Part shown: positions 63,498 through 64,000 of the stretch, one piece after another
How positions within the stretch are numbered: position 1 is the stretch's first letter
Layout of the letters: the number at the start of each line of letters is the position of its first letter
Source: Clostridium sp. Ade.TY
GTDB taxonomy: Bacteria > Bacillota > Clostridia > Clostridiales > Clostridiaceae
DNA: 64,000 bases
Direction: 5' to 3'
Assembly: GCF_000498355.1 (NCBI RefSeq)
Contig: NZ_AVSV01000003.1
Location: forward strand, 62,001 to 126,000
The notes under the pieces: generated by a model
The model's database searches: none
What the model saw: the letters and a program-made list of their open reading frames with translations, nothing else
Told to the model about the DNA's origin: nothing
Position numbers and translations under genes: made by a program

Positions 63498-64000
63498 ATG
63501 TACTATTTAGGGATAGATGGTGGCGGAACAAAAACACAATTTACAATAATAAATGAAAATATAGAAGTTATTGAATCTATCAAAAAAGGAACATCTCATT
63601 TTAAACAAATTGGATTAAATGGAGTAGAAAAAGTTTTAAGAGATGGATTAGATGAAATACTTTGTAAAAGCAATATAAAGTTAGATCAAATAGATGGGAT
63701 AGGAATCGGAATTGCAGGATATGGTAATATAAAAAAAGATAGAGAAGCAATTGAGAAGGTTATTGAAAAAGTTTTTAAAAACTACAAGTATATATTGAAA
63801 AATGATGTTGAAATAGCACTTAATGGAGCTTTAAATGGAGAAGATGGCATAGTAATAGTTTCAGGCACAGGCTCTATAGCATTATCTAAAATAAATAATG
63901 AATATAAAAGATGTGGTGGATTTGGATACACTATAGGTGATGAAGGTTCAGCATATTGGATTGGTAGAAAAGTAGTAGAAATATTTTCTAAAGAAGTTGA
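63498..64000 (+). CDS. BadF/BadG-family amino-sugar kinase, N-terminal part
   Basis: The first 167 codons of a gene running off the window, from ATG 63498 after AAAGGAG. MYYLGIDGGGTKTQFTI is the ATP phosphate-1 motif, followed by GIGIAGYG, NDVEIAL and IVSGTGSIAL, the BadF/BadG/BcrA/BcrD ASKHA pattern found in N-acetylglucosamine kinases and in C. acetobutylicum MurK (GlcNAc/MurNAc kinase). It would phosphorylate the GlcNAc freed by MupG. Confidence 0.85.
   Translation, partial: MYYLGIDGGGTKTQFTIINENIEVIESIKKGTSHFKQIGLNGVEKVLRDGLDEILCKSNIKLDQIDGIGIGIAGYGNIKKDREAIEKVIEKVFKNYKYILKNDVEIALNGALNGEDGIVIVSGTGSIALSKINNEYKRCGGFGYTIGDEGSAYWIGRKVVEIFSKEV

Noticed and set aside
51943-64000. Glycyl-radical genes as part of the MurNAc operon
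   Set aside because: A strong terminator at 55387 and a separate promoter at 55571 divide them, and no lactate-specific link is visible.

Overview
The window is low-GC, densely coded (92 kb-scale style: almost one gene per kb, nearly all on the + strand) and looks like the chromosome of an anaerobic, spore-forming Clostridium (Clostridiaceae, cluster I type). The reasons are the AT-rich codon use with strong AGGAGG-type ribosome sites, the order maf-radC-mreBCD-mrdA-minCDE-rodA followed by spoIVFAB, two radical-SAM genes, rng, rplU-prp-rpmA, obgE, yhbY, nadD and yqeK, and the presence of glycyl-radical and selenocysteine enzymes. The species cannot be named from the sequence alone. No phage, insertion sequence, CRISPR array, rRNA or tRNA gene was seen.

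Region by region. (1) 1-11.4 kb: the end of a dipeptidase gene, then the cell-shape and division block (SPOR protein, Maf, RadC, MreBCD, a long PBP2, MinCDE, RodA). (2) 11.4-21.2 kb: a galactose module. It has an MglBAC ABC transporter with a consensus CcpA cre site, a small tail-anchored protein, a YesN/YesM two-component system, a membrane-anchored sugar-binding protein and a second galactose-binding lipoprotein. I read it as a three- or four-part galactose sensor driving its own transporter. (3) 21.3-29.7 kb: spoIVFAB, a membrane-anchored MutS-like ATPase, an orphan HlyD-like protein, an MdoB/LtaS-like phosphoglycerol transferase preceded by four TTGTTAA repeats at exactly 10-bp spacing, and bioD-bioA. 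(4) 29.9-40.6 kb: the conserved housekeeping run from the TIGR03960/TIGR03936 pair and rng, through an L21 leader RNA and rplU-prp-rpmA (with a cleavable L27 leader), to obgE, yhbY, nadD, yqeK, an LCP protein and an RluA-type pseudouridine synthase. (5) 40.7-51.7 kb: dacF (the only - strand gene), comEA, selD-selA-selB (SelD is itself a selenoprotein with an in-frame UGA), a lipoprotein, an RDD protein, an RlmD-type methyltransferase and two orphan membrane proteins. (6) 51.9-55.3 kb: a glycerol/diol-dehydratase-type glycyl-radical enzyme and its activase. (7) 55.6-64 kb: a cell-wall amino-sugar catabolic cluster (murQ, Lac-family PTS IIA, anmK, a small membrane protein, PTS IIB, IIC, mupG/DUF871, a secreted DUF187 hydrolase and the start of a BadF-type amino-sugar kinase).

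The most unusual candidate system is region 7. All steps needed to import a MurNAc-containing disaccharide, split the phosphorylated sugar, remove lactate and rephosphorylate GlcNAc are present, but the importer is a three-part Lac/cellobiose-family PTS rather than the Glc-family MurP, and an uncharacterised 117-residue membrane protein is embedded in the operon. Second is the galactose sensing-transport module of region 2, in which the transport and the regulatory binding proteins differ at two known sugar-contact positions. Third is the glycyl-radical enzyme, which has a ~44-residue insertion relative to glycerol dehydratase and an activase lacking the ferredoxin-like insert usual for that class.
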